Assembly: GCA_963932145.1 (NCBI GenBank)
Contig: OZ010590.1
Location: 54,470,928 to 54,534,927, forward strand
DNA: 64,000 nt
Source of the DNA: Acanthosepion lycidas
Taxonomy: Eukaryota; Mollusca; Cephalopoda; Sepiida; Sepiidae
Direction: 5' to 3'
The position numbers were made by a program, and so were the translations under genes. The notes beneath the pieces were generated by a model. The model worked only from the letters and a program-made list of their open reading frames with translations. It was not told the origin of the DNA and did no database searches. Positions within the stretch are counted from its first letter, which is position 1; each line of letters begins with the position of its first letter. Positions 52,705 to 63,731 of this stretch are shown piece after piece.

Positions 52705-52850
52705 GGCAGCATATTTTCATTCATACACGTTTCATTAAATAATATAGACAAGTGTTGTCTATTTATTTTATGTAATTTTTTTTCATAACGTCTGATAAGT
52801 TTAATAACATTATCGTTGAACGAAGAAAGAAATTCACAATAGTGATCCAT
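52705..52850 (-). pseudogene. PLE ORF N-terminal fragment (opposite strand)
   Basis: The minus strand reads MDHYCEFLSSFNDNVIKLIR, then KLHKINRQHLSILFNETCMN and LPKYTHN, running into the TA repeats at 52672-52690. Together with the plus-strand fragment it forms a head-to-head pair around (TA)n. Confidence 0.65.
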
Positions 52851-52854
52851 ATTT

Positions 52855-53020
52855 TTTTTAATACAATCTAAGCTTTCGGCTTACATAAGGCATTATCAAA
52901 GATGTCAATTACAACATATTAAGCAATATACGTTATCGTTGGTTAGAAATCATCTATGTAAACAATGACAGACTATCATCACTGTCTTGTTCGTATATTG
53001 CTTAGTATGTATATTATATA
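52855..53020 (-). repeat. PLE terminal region, variant hammerhead-like motif
   Basis: Minus strand: ATTGACATCTTTGATAATGCC, TTATGTAAGCCGAAAGCTTAG. The same sequence occurs on the plus strand at 55535-55580. The first box is UGAUAA, so the catalytic core is altered. Confidence 0.6.
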
Positions 53021-53023
53021 TAA

Positions 53024-53405
<382 letters not shown>

Positions 53406-53834
53406 TTCTAATTCAAACAGAACATTCTTCGGAAGGACAACTGAATCGGGATGTGTGTACATATACCTTTTCGGAAAGCGGTTTTGGTATGAGAAAAAAA
53501 AAATGCAGATCGGGAAGTCGGTTTCTCATATGTGACTTTCCCAAACTATTTTTTTTAATAATAAAAAAAAAAAAGTTTGTCCGTTTCTAAATTCAACTCT
53601 CACGTGGGTGGTGTGTCAGTATAATTAAGTAAAATGTAAACCGTAATTAGGGTGAAGGGATCTTTTAACCTTCCCCTGTAAACATCTGAGGCATACCGCA
53701 ATATAGCAAGTGACCCCTTACACCTAGAAGCCATTGATACTCATGTGAACATAATTCACATAGGGAGCGCCTTCTGTTGCAAAACACTTTGTCTGTCACT
53801 ATGTGTGGCTCTTTCTGTTTCACACATCCCATTC

Positions 53835-53837
<3 letters not shown>

Positions 53838-53890
<53 letters not shown>

Positions 53891-53938
53891 GTATATATAT
53901 ACATATATATACATACATATATACATGTATACATATAC

Positions 53939-53978
<40 letters not shown>

Positions 53979-54008
53979 GTATATATATATATAGATATAT
54001 ATGCATAC

Positions 54009-54075
<67 letters not shown>
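53838..54075. repeat. Long (TA)n-rich block
   Basis: TA runs separated by TACAGGTATA and CATACATACATA spacers over ~240 bp. Confidence 0.95.
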
Positions 54076-54077
<2 letters not shown>

Positions 54078-54211
54078 GAAAAATATACGGAAAAAACAAA
54101 CAAATATCCTAATATGCAATTATGCTGTTTTAATGTTAATATTAACATTAAAAATGCATAATTGCATATAAGGATTTTTGTTTGTTTTTTCCGTATATCT
54201 TTCTTCATACT
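54076..54211. repeat. Palindrome P1, PLE-associated
   Basis: GAAGAAAAATATACGG, AAACAAACAAATATCC and GCAATTATGCTGTTTTAATG are followed by the reverse complement out to CCGTATATCTTTCTTC, centred on GTTAATATTAAC. The same arms occur at 54490-54710 around a PLE-like core. Confidence 0.85.
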
Positions 54212-54214
54212 GTC

Positions 54215-54261
54215 GGATCTATATCCATATATTTGCTTACATATATATCCATATATTTGCT

Positions 54262-54333
<72 letters not shown>

Positions 54334-54401
54334 AGCAAATATATGGATATAGATATATAGATTTTTCTTCATACTGTCGCATCTATATCCATATATTTGC
54401 T

Positions 54402-54469
<68 letters not shown>

Positions 54470-54480
54470 CAAATATATGG
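54215..54480. repeat. (TA)n blocks with inverted GCAAATATATGGATAT words
   Basis: ATATCCATATATTTGC occurs repeatedly on both strands around two TA runs (54260-54330, 54404-54465), forming large hairpin potential. Confidence 0.9.
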
Positions 54481-54484
54481 ATAT

Positions 54485-54710
54485 AGATCCGACAGTATGA
54501 AGAAAAATATACGTAAAAAACAAACAAAAATCCTTATATGCAATTATGCTGTTTTAATGTTAATATAATGTCAACGGCGGACGTTTCGGTCTAATAATAT
54601 ATCCTGAAGATGTTTTATTAGACCGACGTTGACATTATATTAACATTTAAACAGCATAATTGCATATAAGGACTTTGTTTTTTTTCCGTATATTTTTCTT
54701 CATATATATA
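54485..54710. repeat. Palindrome P2 with PLE-like centre
   Basis: The arms are those of P1 (GAAGAAAAATATACG ... GCAATTATGCTG ... TTAATATAATGTCAACG and its reverse). The centre holds GACGTTTCGGTCTAATAATA and CCTGAAGATGTTTTATTAGA. On the minus strand the left half ends CCGAAACGTC, and on the plus strand the right half has CTGAAGA. These look like two facing PLE ends with partial hammerhead boxes. Confidence 0.75.
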
Positions 54711-54754
54711 TATATATATATACATATATATGTGTGTGTGTGTGTGTACATATA

Positions 54755-55030
54755 ATAATAGCTGGCTCGTAATCGAGGATACCCGTTTACTAGGGTGGCT
54801 AGCTAAACCCTATTGCAGACGCCCGCTCAGGCACATTTGTGTTTGTTCAACACTCACAGGACCCACCTGTGGTTTATACTGCAACTATGCTGAGTAGACC
54901 TTAGTTATAGTTTCTAGAAGAGAGCGTGTTATCTAGCGTGATCAACAATCTGAACAAGGCCAGAACGCTATCGTTCCATCTACCCAATTTCACTCACAAG
55001 GCTTGGTAACCCGTTTTCAGCCACCTTCCA
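54755..55030 (-). repeat. tRNA-derived SINE, family 3, head missing
   Basis: The minus-strand order GTTGATCACGCTAGATAACAC, CTACTCAGCATAGTTGCAG and AACGGGTATCCTCGATTACG matches 47110-47275. Confidence 0.75.
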
Positions 55031-55047
55031 ATGTTGCCGCACGCATG

Positions 55048-55048
<1 letters not shown>

Positions 55049-55087
<39 letters not shown>
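55049..55087. repeat. (TA)n microsatellite
   Basis: Pure TA repeats. Confidence 0.95.
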
Positions 55088-55089
<2 letters not shown>

Positions 55090-55320
55090 CGCTTGACACT
55101 ACATCTGAATGAAAACTCTACAATTTTTAGGCATTTAAAGCAACATGCCTGCCCGCATACACAATTCCGTAAAATACTTGTCGAAAACACAATTATACTT
55201 CGACATGAAAACAATAGACAAAAACTAAAAATCCTTGAAGCATTATACATCAAACAGTTGAAACCCAACCTAAACAAAATCAATTATGGCATCTCTACAA
55301 ATATTGTTAAATGTCTATAA
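55088..55320 (+). pseudogene. PLE C-terminal (GIY-YIG end) fragment
   Basis: The 75-codon plus-strand frame reads TIFRHLKQHACPHTQFRKIL and RQKLKILEALYIKQLKPNLN, the C-terminal half of the PLE endonuclease, ending at a stop near 55318. Upstream coding is replaced by (TA)n. Confidence 0.72.
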
Positions 55321-55590
55321 TTGTTAACAGAAGCCATTGGTTTATACCAACGGCTTTCGATTCATACTTCTACAATTCACTCTCGTGTGGTCATGTGTGA
55401 CGTCATGAGATGCGGTGCGATTTTCGCTTCTAGCATCTTATATGCGCGTGTTTATCGTTGCTTAGAAATCTTCTATGTAAACATTGACAGACTATCATCA
55501 CTGTCTTGTCCGTATATTGTTTAATATGTTGTAATTGACATCTTTGATAATGGCTTAAGTAAGCCGAAAGCTTAGATTGTATTAAAAAAT
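55321..55590 (+). repeat. PLE terminal repeat between C- and N-terminal pieces
   Basis: Contains TGACAGACTATCATCACTGTC and TTGATAATGGCTTAAGTAAGCC then GAAAGCTTAGATTG. Stem GGCTT/AAGCC is perfect, but the first box is UGAUAA. The same terminal sequence occurs in reverse at 52855-53000. Confidence 0.65.
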
Positions 55591-55717
55591 ATGGATCACT
55601 ACTGTGAATTTCTTTCTTCTTTCAACGATAATGTTATTAAACTTATCAGAAGTTACGAAAAAAATTTACATAAAATAAATAGACAACACTTGTCTATATT
55701 ATTTAATGAAACGTGTA

Positions 55718-55722
<5 letters not shown>
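55591..55722 (+). pseudogene. PLE ORF N-terminal fragment ending at (TA)n
   Basis: Starts MDHYCEFLSSFNDNVIKLIR, nearly identical to the minus-strand copy at 52850-52705, and stops at FNETCMN where the TA repeats begin. It sits downstream of a PLE C-terminus and terminal repeat, so the order is tail-to-head. Confidence 0.7.

Positions 55723-55771
<49 letters not shown>
55720..55771. repeat. (TA)n microsatellite
   Basis: Pure TA repeats joining the PLE N-terminal piece to a minus-strand PLE end. Confidence 0.95.
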
Positions 55772-55773
<2 letters not shown>

Positions 55774-55870
55774 GGTATAAGCATGATTAAAATGTAAAAG
55801 TTTTTATGTAACACGTTTCGTCGTGTCGGACTTCATCAAACTAAGTTTAACTTTATGTTGATGCAACTGC
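55772..55870 (-). repeat. PLE terminal region with hammerhead-like motif
   Basis: Minus strand: TTGATGAAGTCCGACACGAC, GAAACGTGTTACATAAAAAC. The UGAUGA box, a short GUC/GAC stem and GAAA are present, and the first C is replaced by U. Confidence 0.6.
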
Positions 55871-55949
55871 ACATAGGCAAGAACGAAAGAGAGACACCGA
55901 GAATATTCTACTAGCTAGATTCTACTTCATGTCCCTTCAGGACGTAGAC

Positions 55950-56395
55950 AATCATGGCTCTCTACAACTTCCTGGCCCTTGTAGCTCTTAATAAACTTTG
56001 TCTTTCTGTTATTTCTCCTAAGCTCTGTTTCGCTATCCATTTACTCAAGCCCACTAAGTATGTTATGCGTTGTTTTCCTCTGTCCTTCTTGCCTTCTATC
56101 TGTCCTGTGAGTATCAGATTTCCCAAGCCCTCTTTCCTCATTATATGCATTGGACATTTCAATTGTCTCTTACTGATGTTAAGTATTAGTTTCTTTTTTC
56201 TTTCCATTTTCTCCAAAATGTTGACGTTGCTCACATGTTCGGTCCTCAGCATCCTCATCATCCTCCTATAGAACCCAATTTCTTTTACTTCAACACTCGA
56301 TATATGCAAATTACACATTATAAAATAATCAAATTTAAAATTCTCTGCGTTTCTATTTCGTTCGTGGGCATATGTAGTTGCAACGATTTTTTTTC
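55950..56395 (-). pseudogene. RTE-like LINE C-terminal relic
   Basis: The minus-strand frame (to 55962) reads IGFYRRMMRMLRTEHVSNVN, KRQLKCPMHIMRKEGLGNLI, GQIEGKKDRGKQRITYL and TRARKL, the conserved tail of RTE-type LINE proteins. It is the same family as the split copy at 24.6-24.9 kb (HIMRKEDLKNLI). Truncated upstream near (TA)n. Confidence 0.82.
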
Positions 56396-56441
56396 CACTA
56401 CAATCGTTCTTGATATTTATAAAATTATTATATATCGTTAT

Positions 56442-56443
<2 letters not shown>

Positions 56444-56508
<65 letters not shown>
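56444..56508. repeat. (TA)n microsatellite
   Basis: Pure TA repeats. Confidence 0.96.
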
Positions 56509-56510
<2 letters not shown>

Positions 56511-56720
56511 GTCCTGGGTAAGACGATAAACTACATCCAAGTGCAAGGCCTCTGATCAGGAGGTTTTGAGAATCGTAGAACCACCTCTTAATTGTTGGTG
56601 TTCCCAGGTCCACCCTGACCCAGGGTGGTAGCATCTGTAAGGGTCCCAGCTATGAGCAAATAGCTAACTTCCAAATTGGTGTCAAAACACAATGAAAGTG
56701 TAAAAATAAGTTTTAATACC
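56509..56720 (+). repeat. SINE-like repeat, family 4, with insertion
   Basis: Matches 28493-28660, but carries ~100 extra bases (AAGTGCAAGGCCTCTGATCA to CCCAGGGTGGTAGCATCTGT) after the head. Tail words CCAGCTATGAGCAAATAGC and TGGTGTCAAAACACAATGAA are shared. Confidence 0.7.
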
Positions 56721-56837
56721 AGCAATGAATTTTCGAAGAAAAAAATTATTACCAGCAATACATTATTTCCATCAATACATTTTTGAAAAAAAAATATTAC
56801 CAGCTAGAACAATTACGACTGAGTAGTGAGTTCGAAC

Positions 56838-56893
56838 CTCACTTGGTGCCCCATACTTTCGGCCTTGTGCCATATGTAAGCTACGCTTGGAAA

Positions 56894-56942
<49 letters not shown>
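56838..56942 (+). repeat. SINE tail fragment and (TA)n
   Basis: GCCCCATACTTTCGGCCTTG, TGCCATATGTAAGCTACGCT and TGGAAAATC recur at 23.01 and 37.61 kb. TA repeats follow at 56897-56942. Confidence 0.7.
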
Positions 56943-56947
<5 letters not shown>

Positions 56948-57049
56948 GTTATCTTGCTATCAGCAATAGATCTGGATTATGGCGGTCGGAAATTAATTAC
57001 CTTTTAACTGAAATGATATAAAACAAATTAAGTTAAATTTATTTAAACA

Positions 57050-57770
57050 TTATTTGTCAAAGATATAATCGCCTTCATTTTCAACGATTACAGGCCAACG
57101 GCAAATTTTCGATTCATACCTTTTCAACATAATGTAATGAACTCGATTAGAATTCAAAATCAGCTCTCCGATTTTTCCCGAAAAAAAAAATGTTTAAAAA
57201 TTGTTTTCCACCTCTTCGTTTCTCAATGATCAGCAACTTACGAAATGTCCTAGTGATCAAAATAAATCCAAACCCATTTGAGTATGGAGGATGCGAAATA
57301 ACCTTTTATTCTATCGACATTATTTTTTCTTTGTTTTTTTTTTTTTACAAGATAATGTTGTTACATTGCTCTGCTGAAAAATGATACTTTTCCTGCTTAC
57401 CAAAGGTGGGCATATTTGACGTAATACATCGTTTGCCTGATCATGGCAATAAACGTCTGATGGTCCTTCCATGATGCAAAGATCGTAATGGAAGACATCT
57501 TTGCTATTCCATCAGACTCAAAGCAACTACTGCTAGTTACTCATTTTCATATAATAAATTATCTTTTTTCGTTAGACACGCAAAACACATTTTTATCACC
57601 TGTTACAATGTGATGCAAAAAGGAAAGGTTGATATTCTTAGACTGTTGCAGAAGGTGGAATAATGTGTTGGGTTCTTTGCAAGTTTCCCCAATTCCTTTG
57701 AGATATTTGTGGAGAGATGAACATGCCACATTAGGGATTTGCACCATATTTCTGGTGTTTTAGCCTGAAT
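57050..57770 (-). pseudogene. Mariner-like transposase relic
   Basis: The minus strand reads VPN..-type text, NLLQQSKNINLSFLHHIVTG with the TGD/E block (here TGDK, first catalytic Asp region) near 57600, and, further on with frame breaks, HPPYSNGFGFILI and YESKICRWPVIVENEGDYIF near 57080, resembling the C-terminal end of mariner transposases. Stops are frequent and no terminal repeats were found. The second Asp could not be placed. It is not a match for the MITE ends in this window as far as I can see. Confidence 0.6.
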
Positions 57771-57899
57771 CTGATCCAATATTATCGTTCAAAGGTTCCT
57801 CGTTAACAATGAATTTTCCCCTAGGTTGAGGCTTGTCGGATATCTCGCAATAATTACTTTTAAACATTTGTACCACAGCTTAGCTAGGGTATGTATGAT

Positions 57900-58780
57900 C
57901 ATTGGTCCCTTTTATTTCTGTCCCTTTTTTTTTCTTTAAGTTTAATTACCCATCTCCTCCCTCTTTAGGTGGTCAGTGATGTCAGTTCTTCGGTGGATGC
58001 GGGGCGCCTTTCGTTTCGCGCGAGTGTTTTCGTATTTGTTGTTGTGTTTGACTGAGTGCGTATCAGTGTGTGTGCGTGGGATGAATGATTGTTTTATACT
58101 ATTATAGTCCCGCATTGATTTCGGCCAGAGAACTGGTATTTCTGCCACATTTAGTGATTGTGGGGGGGTTTTATTATTAATAATATTTTCTTTAGTTTCT
58201 TGTAAATAGATTTGTGATCATATTGTAAATAATCATTGGGGTTAATTTTTAGAATTATTGTTTTATTCCCCTCCCCCCACAGACATTGATTTGTATATAT
58301 GGGGACTAGTTAGTTATTTCATAGAGACGGTGAGGTATTATGGTGTTTGTAGTTTGAAAGGTACGTATGAATGTGTTGTTATGGTGTAAGGAATATTATT
58401 CGTACGATTGGATCAGTGTTTGCGGCTAGCTAAGTTATAATTAAGACAGAAGAAGACCGTCCTCTCCCCCATACCCCTGTTTCGGCCTTGTGCCACATTT
58501 CTGTATAAATACAGAATAAATATCGCTACCATGTACAAGGTTTCACTGGATCTGAAGACACCGCAAAAATGTTTTTAAATGTCTCTGTAGTAGTTTTAAC
58601 CTTTCAGAATTCATAAAGTAATCAAAGACGATTGGGATGCGTTTATATTTATAATCCTCCGTTGTGGTGATATTATTACTCGCTTCTAGCGGTTATAATA
58701 TAATGTTTTGCTTTGACTACTCGCTGTGTCGTTATTAGAAATTCCCCCCAACTAATTCTAACGGACTGGCGGAATACACA
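57900..58780. other. No clearly recognised feature
   Basis: T-rich and G-rich runs. GGCCTTGTGCCACATTTCTG at 58484 is the SINE-tail word. Confidence 0.35.
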
Positions 58781-58784
58781 GGCA

Positions 58785-58890
58785 GAATGTGGCATAAAGC
58801 CGATTTTTATATGGGGCGTTTCCGAGCCCGTAGGCTCGAGCAAAAATTCTCCGTAGACCCTGGGATCGGTTCTGTCTCGCGAGCCTTGCA
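58785..58890 (+). repeat. Partial copy of the GC-rich LTR module
   Basis: GTGGCATAAAGCCGATTTTTATATGG and TTCCGAGCCCGTAGGCTCG correspond to the start of the module inside element A's LTR (GTGGCACAAGGCCGG, CCGAGCCTGTGGGCTCG). Confidence 0.6.
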
Positions 58891-59139
58891 GCTCCAACTG
58901 ACTCCAACGGACTGTTATTCAACGGTCGCTCCACTGCGGACTAGAGGCGACACAAGGTCACGTTTACTTTGAGAACCCGAACGTTTCCACCCGGATCACT
59001 GGTCAAAATTTAACCAGCCCTCGCAAGAGCGGGCTTGGATACAGTCAGTCAGTTATGCGCCATACGTAATACATGCTTAGTCGATCATGTGTCTTTTCAT
59101 ACATGACCGACGAGGCAGATTTTTCCCCGCAGTAGGTTG

Positions 59140-59265
59140 CCATTTCTTTCTACGGTAGACCAGTTGCCATCCAAGGCTATAGAATTCGGTCTGTCCTGCT
59201 ATTTACCCATGAGCTAGGAGGGGAGAGAAGAGGATTCATACGTTTCCTAAGGGTATCAGCACGTA
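59140..59265 (-). repeat. tRNA-derived SINE, family 2, tail
   Basis: Minus strand: ACCCTTAGGAAACGTATGAA, TCCTAGCTCATGGGTAAATAG, CAGGACAGACCG and CTATAGCCTTGGATGGCAAC. Confidence 0.72.
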
Positions 59266-59267
59266 AG

Positions 59268-59480
59268 TGAATGTAATGGATTTTTATATGGGTCAATTCC
59301 GAGCCCGTAGACCCCGATTACACGGGATCGGTTTGTCGACCTCCCCAAACGAGACTCTACCCGTTGGCGTAGCCCTGTTTGGGTTCCTATCTGGCCGAAG
59401 AGAGAGAGTTCGACAAGTCAGCCGCAAGCCTGGCAGCGAACTATTTGGTTTTGACAGACTTCCTTGCCTCACTTTGAGTT
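59268..59480 (+). repeat. Copy of the GC-rich LTR module outside an LTR
   Basis: TTCCGAGCCCGTAG, CGGGATCGGTTTGTCGACCTC, CCGTTGGCGTAGCC, GTTTGGGTTCCTATCTGGCC and AGAGAGTTCGAC follow the order in 12295-12460 of element A's LTR. It is not bounded by LTR ends here. Confidence 0.68.
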
Positions 59481-59899
59481 CTTTATTTAAAGCCTAGTAC
59501 ATTTGTGTTACCGCGGTTGTCTTAACATCATCCCTTTTGAGATTTTTTTTTTTTTTTTTCACTTGTACATATTTACCCCCTCCTCTTTCTGGAGAGTTCG
59601 TCCCGTACTTAACTATGTATTTCTTTCGTTTTGGGTCAACCTCTAGTTTTTCCATACGTTTCTTTTTTCTGGTACTCATACTTGTACGTTCAACGAACTT
59701 TTGGGGTGTTAGTACGTCAAAAATATCTTACAATACTTGCATAGATTCTTCATTTCTTACGAGCCTTTCTACATATTTATATCATTTTTCCAATTCATGA
59801 TCTTATTGCGACGTCTTCCCACATTTCTTTTCCATTTTTATTTACTCTGAAAAACAGTGCCAATTTTGAAAAAAATTGTGTTCTTTTTGTTATCCGTCT

Positions 59900-60430
59900 T
59901 TATTCTTTTATTTGAGCTTGTAACAACTTGTCGAACTCCGGTTTAATCTTTCTTGCGGACATCAATTCTGCTGGTGACATGCCCACCGGTGTATTGGGAT
60001 TCGGCGTTCTCCAGTATACTCTCAAGTATTTTTGTTTCTTCGCTCACATTCTCATTATTTGTTTTTTTTTTACAAGCTCTCTTAAAAGTACCCACAAACC
60101 GTTCAACTTATCCGTTTGACCTTAAGGGATACATCAGGTTAGTAATATGTTTAATTTATAAAATTATTTAAATCCGTAAGCAGTGAATTGTGGAGTGAGA
60201 TTATGACATTCAGAATGGCATATCGTGCAAAGAGTTCATATAAAAAAAAAATCACCCTAACCGTGGAAGTTCATTTTTGCACTTACAAATTTTAGACCAC
60301 TTGGTAAAACTAGCCACTACCAAAAGATTATGTAATCCGTTTATTGGACCTGCGAAATCTGTGCAGTCTTGATCACGGAATATCCGTCTTTAGTCAAGGT
60401 TGTAATTTTATTTTTGTAGTAGGTGATTTT
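59900..60430 (-). pseudogene. Element C integrase relic
   Basis: The minus strand contains DCTDFAGPINGLHNLLVVAS and FTKWSKICKCKNELP (the first Asp region of the retroviral integrase core, near 60370-60280), TPQFTAYGFK (second Asp region, usually DNGxQF, altered) and RTPNPNTPVGMSPAELM with KIKPEFDKLL at the end (~60010-59935). Frames shift between blocks. Confidence 0.75.
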
Positions 60431-60899
60431 GCTGCTAGAGCAAAACCTCTGCAGCCTTTTAATAATTTTTCAATCTCTTGGTCCAGTATACATAACTTCT
60501 CATAAGAGATTTCATCCTTGAAATTCCCGGATGTCCACTATAAAATTCATTTAATATCCGCTTTTGTAATATGATAGATATAACTACTCTTTGTGCAAAC
60601 ATCAGTACACCGACACATAGTGAGTAAGCGTTCAAGTCTGGATTGCGTTCTAAAATTCGTCTTTCTTACTTTCTTTTAGTCGTTTGTTTTTTGTTTTTTG
60701 TTTTTTTTTGTTTTGTTTTTTTCTCGAAATAATCATGTCTTGTTCTGTTTTTACTTTTATTTCTTCCAGAGTAACTGGTAGTTCACGTGCTACATAGCAT
60801 AATGTATTTTAACTTGTATTTCACATTTTAATGATGCAACAACAGTGTCCTCAAATCGTTCGGTATTTTTTGGTATCAGTCTTGATAAACCATCAGCAT

Positions 60900-61330
60900 G
60901 TCCTAATTTTATGATCGGTTGATATTCCATCTTGAAATCGTAATTTAATAAGATGGTACCCCTGTATGCGTAGGAAGTCCTTATTTTGGAACCATAAATT
61001 GATAAAAGAGGACGGTGGTACGTCTGTAAACGAAAACTTCTTCCGTGTACAAATTGGATTTTTCACTGTAAATATTATTACTAACGCCTCTTTTTTCCAT
61101 CTGGCTGTACTTTTTCTGCCGGTAGTAGCTAACCCGAAGCATGTGTGACGGTGTTACCGTCATCATATTTATGTAGAATTACCGTTCCTATACCATAGTC
61201 ACTTGCATCTGAAGCATATACGATTTCTGCTTTTGGATTGTAGTACGCTAATGATAAGTCTGACGTTTACTCGATTTCTTCAAACGCCTTTAGATACTTA
61301 TCAGTCCAGTTCCACTTCACGCCTTTTTTA
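60900..61330 (-). pseudogene. Element C RNase H relic
   Basis: Minus strand: WNWTDKYLKAFEEIE (connection), then AEIVYASDASDYGIGTVILH, which holds the first catalytic Asp of RNase H in the DASDYGIG block, near 61230-61170. Later motifs are not readable. Confidence 0.75.
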
Positions 61331-61399
61331 AGATAATGGTTCAGTGGATCTCTCTACATATTAGGTATATAGATTTGATAATGATTTTCTAGTCAGAGA

Positions 61400-62150
61400 A
61401 ATGCTTGTAACCTAGTAAATTTTGTTGGAGGAAGCATATTTTTAATTGTACTTGCCTTCGATGGATCTGATTGACGAACACTTTTGTCAATGATTTGTCC
61501 TAGGCACTTGATTTTAGGCAAAAACAATTTGCACTTTTCTTCACTGAGTTTGAACTCGTATTCTCATATTTTTTCATAAACACCTTTTCATATGCCCGAT
61601 ATGTTGTTACTTAGATAAATTTTTAAATAATATATCATCCAGATAAACAACTGCAAAATCACAATCTGCAAGCATGGTAATCACAGATTACTGAAATAGA
61701 GCTGGAGCCACTTTTATTCTTAAAGGAAGTTTGGTTAAACTTATACAATCTCTTGTGCGTATTTATAGTTATTAACTCTGAACAATTCTTCAACCTGTAT
61801 TTGCAAATACGCTTCGGAAAGAAGGATTCTAAAGATTTGTTTAACCCTGTCGAAAAAATCAGCACAAAAATGAATTTTATTAATCTTTTTTAATAATAAA
61901 CTGCTGATGCAACCCACTTTGAATGGAAAATCTTTTCAATGTCACCTATTTTTTCAAGTCTGTCTAATTCTTCGTTGATTTGACCCAATGCTGCGAACGT
62001 TACGCTACGTTTCAGTTTAAACACGGCATCGATCTTTTTTCACTAGAAATTTCACTTTGATTTTGGAACACCGACCCAACACATCCGACAAGACATCCGG
62101 AAAACTGTTTTTTTCAATTCTTCGTTTAAATTTTCTCATTGTTTTTTTTT
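61400..62150 (-). pseudogene. Element C reverse transcriptase relic
   Basis: Minus strand: SELITINTHKRLYKFNQTSF (parallel to ILCINTHKGLYKFNRLPF in B), VAPALFQ-like text, ADCDFAVVYLDDILFKN with the catalytic YLDD near 61640, and KLSEEKCKLFLPKIKCLGQI with IKNMLPPTKFTRLQAFL. It supplies the RT segment that A and B have lost. Not functional, because of stops and frameshifts. Confidence 0.82.
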
Positions 62151-62219
62151 TTATAAACTAGTCGCTTGTCCATTTATATTTTTGCAATAAATATTTATAG
62201 GTAAATTCCACCATTCAAC

Positions 62220-63312
62220 TAATTCCATTCAGTCAGCACCGAATAAGTTTGTAGCTTTTATACACTTGTTACGAAATGAAACGTTACAAATCTTTTCACC
62301 AATAAAAAATTATGTCTTACCCAACACATGCTATTTTCAAAGTTCTTTTTAATATAGGTTTTCCGTTTGCTTTCCATGTGGTTTCGTTGATTATCATGAT
62401 ATCACTACCAGTGTCTAGTTGCATTTTTATATCCACATTATTAATTTTCACATACACAAATTATCTTTGGTTTTCTTTAATTATTTTTTCCGTCGAAACC
62501 CTGTGTACGAATATTTTTATGTGAGAACGTTTCCTTGATTTAGTTTTACAGTGTGACTGTTTATGTTCTATTATGTAGCACTTTTGAATTCTTAAAGGGA
62601 CAGTCGTTTCCGACATGTAACCTTCAACATCTGAAACATCGATTAATTTTTCTTTTACCACATTTTTCTTTAGCTTGTATGTAAGGGCATTCTTTTTCTT
62701 CAATTTCTTCTGTATTTCATCTCAAATTTAGGATTCTCTGATATTCATTAGATATTTCTTGTAGTGTTAGATTTTTTTTTTGTTTTTGTTTTTTTTAATT
62801 CTGTTCACGTTTCGTTAGAATTCTAGCACGTATTTCTGCCTTGAACCCTTGAACGAAAATTAACCCTTTAAACATCTACAGTGTCAGTTCGTTTAATTTG
62901 AATCTTTCCCACTCCGTGTTAACGATTCCAGCATATGTGACAAAAATCTTTCGTCAAATTCATCCACTTTCAGCGAGTATTAAATAACGAACTTTTATCG
63001 CTAAAAATTTTAGTCAGGATATTTACTGTTTCTTCAAAGCAAATTTGTTTTTTCGATAGTCAATTAGAGTATTTTCATGTTCTACTGGTACTAACTTTCC
63101 CAATAAAACTCTTGTATTTATTTTCTTGTCTTCCCAGTCGCTGAATTCTTCTCGGAAAATTTGCTCGTATCTTCTAAAATAAGCATTGCCACTGCGTCGG
63201 GAGCGAAATAACTTGAGGGATTGTTCGTTTTCTTCTGTATTATTTCAATCAAATTTTGTTGCTGTTTCTGGAGTTCCAGCAACTGCTGTTGTATTTTTAC
63301 CACTTCTTCCAT
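62220..63312 (-). pseudogene. Element C gag and protease relic
   Basis: The start at 63312 (MEEVVKIQQQLLELQKQQQN) is Gln-rich like the gag start of A. Capsid remnants follow, and a degenerate CCHC (CFRC..H....C near 62630). KINNVDIKMQLDTGSDIMII near 62440-62380 is the protease core, similar to A (KIKMQLDTGSDLS). Confidence 0.75.
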
Positions 63313-63439
63313 ATTTAAAAATATCTGGGTTTTTTTCTTTCTTTTTCAAAGAAAAATATTAAACCAATGTGGTTTTAAATTGTCGATCATTAACAGCACT
63401 TAAATGCATATCTTCATCTAGAAAATTTCGACATAAATT

Positions 63440-63650
63440 AAAGATTGACTTATATCAATGTTCATAATTTTATTAAAAGAATAAAATCATAACAATTTGG
63501 TTATAACAATAAAATCCTATAACAATAATATAACAATAAGAATCAATAAACAATAAAATCATAACAGTTTGGTCATAATTAATGTTCATAATTAATGGCC
63601 ATAATTAATGGCCATAAATTAATGGAAACCGCTTTTACGTTTAAAAAAAA
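63440..63650. repeat. AT-rich minisatellite-like region
   Basis: ATAACAATAAAATC, GGTCATAATTAATG and GGCCATAATTAATG words repeat irregularly. No coding. Confidence 0.7.
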
Positions 63651-63731
63651 AATTTGTTCGTCTTTTTATTTTTGGACACTGCGGAATATTTCTTCATAAG
63701 GAAACGACTTAATATTTCCTTATAAGGAAAG

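Larger units (their letters stand above)
59490..63320 (-). mobile_element. Ty3/gypsy element C, decayed but with whole pol layout
   Basis: Minus-strand order: gag start (63312), zinc-knuckle region (~62620), protease DTGS (~62420), RT with YLDD (~61640), RNase H (~61200), integrase (60420-59900), then a basic Lys-rich tail (59679-59494). Many frameshifts and stops. It is related to A and B by gag and RT wording. No LTR could be recognised at either end, so the true limits are uncertain. Confidence 0.8.
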
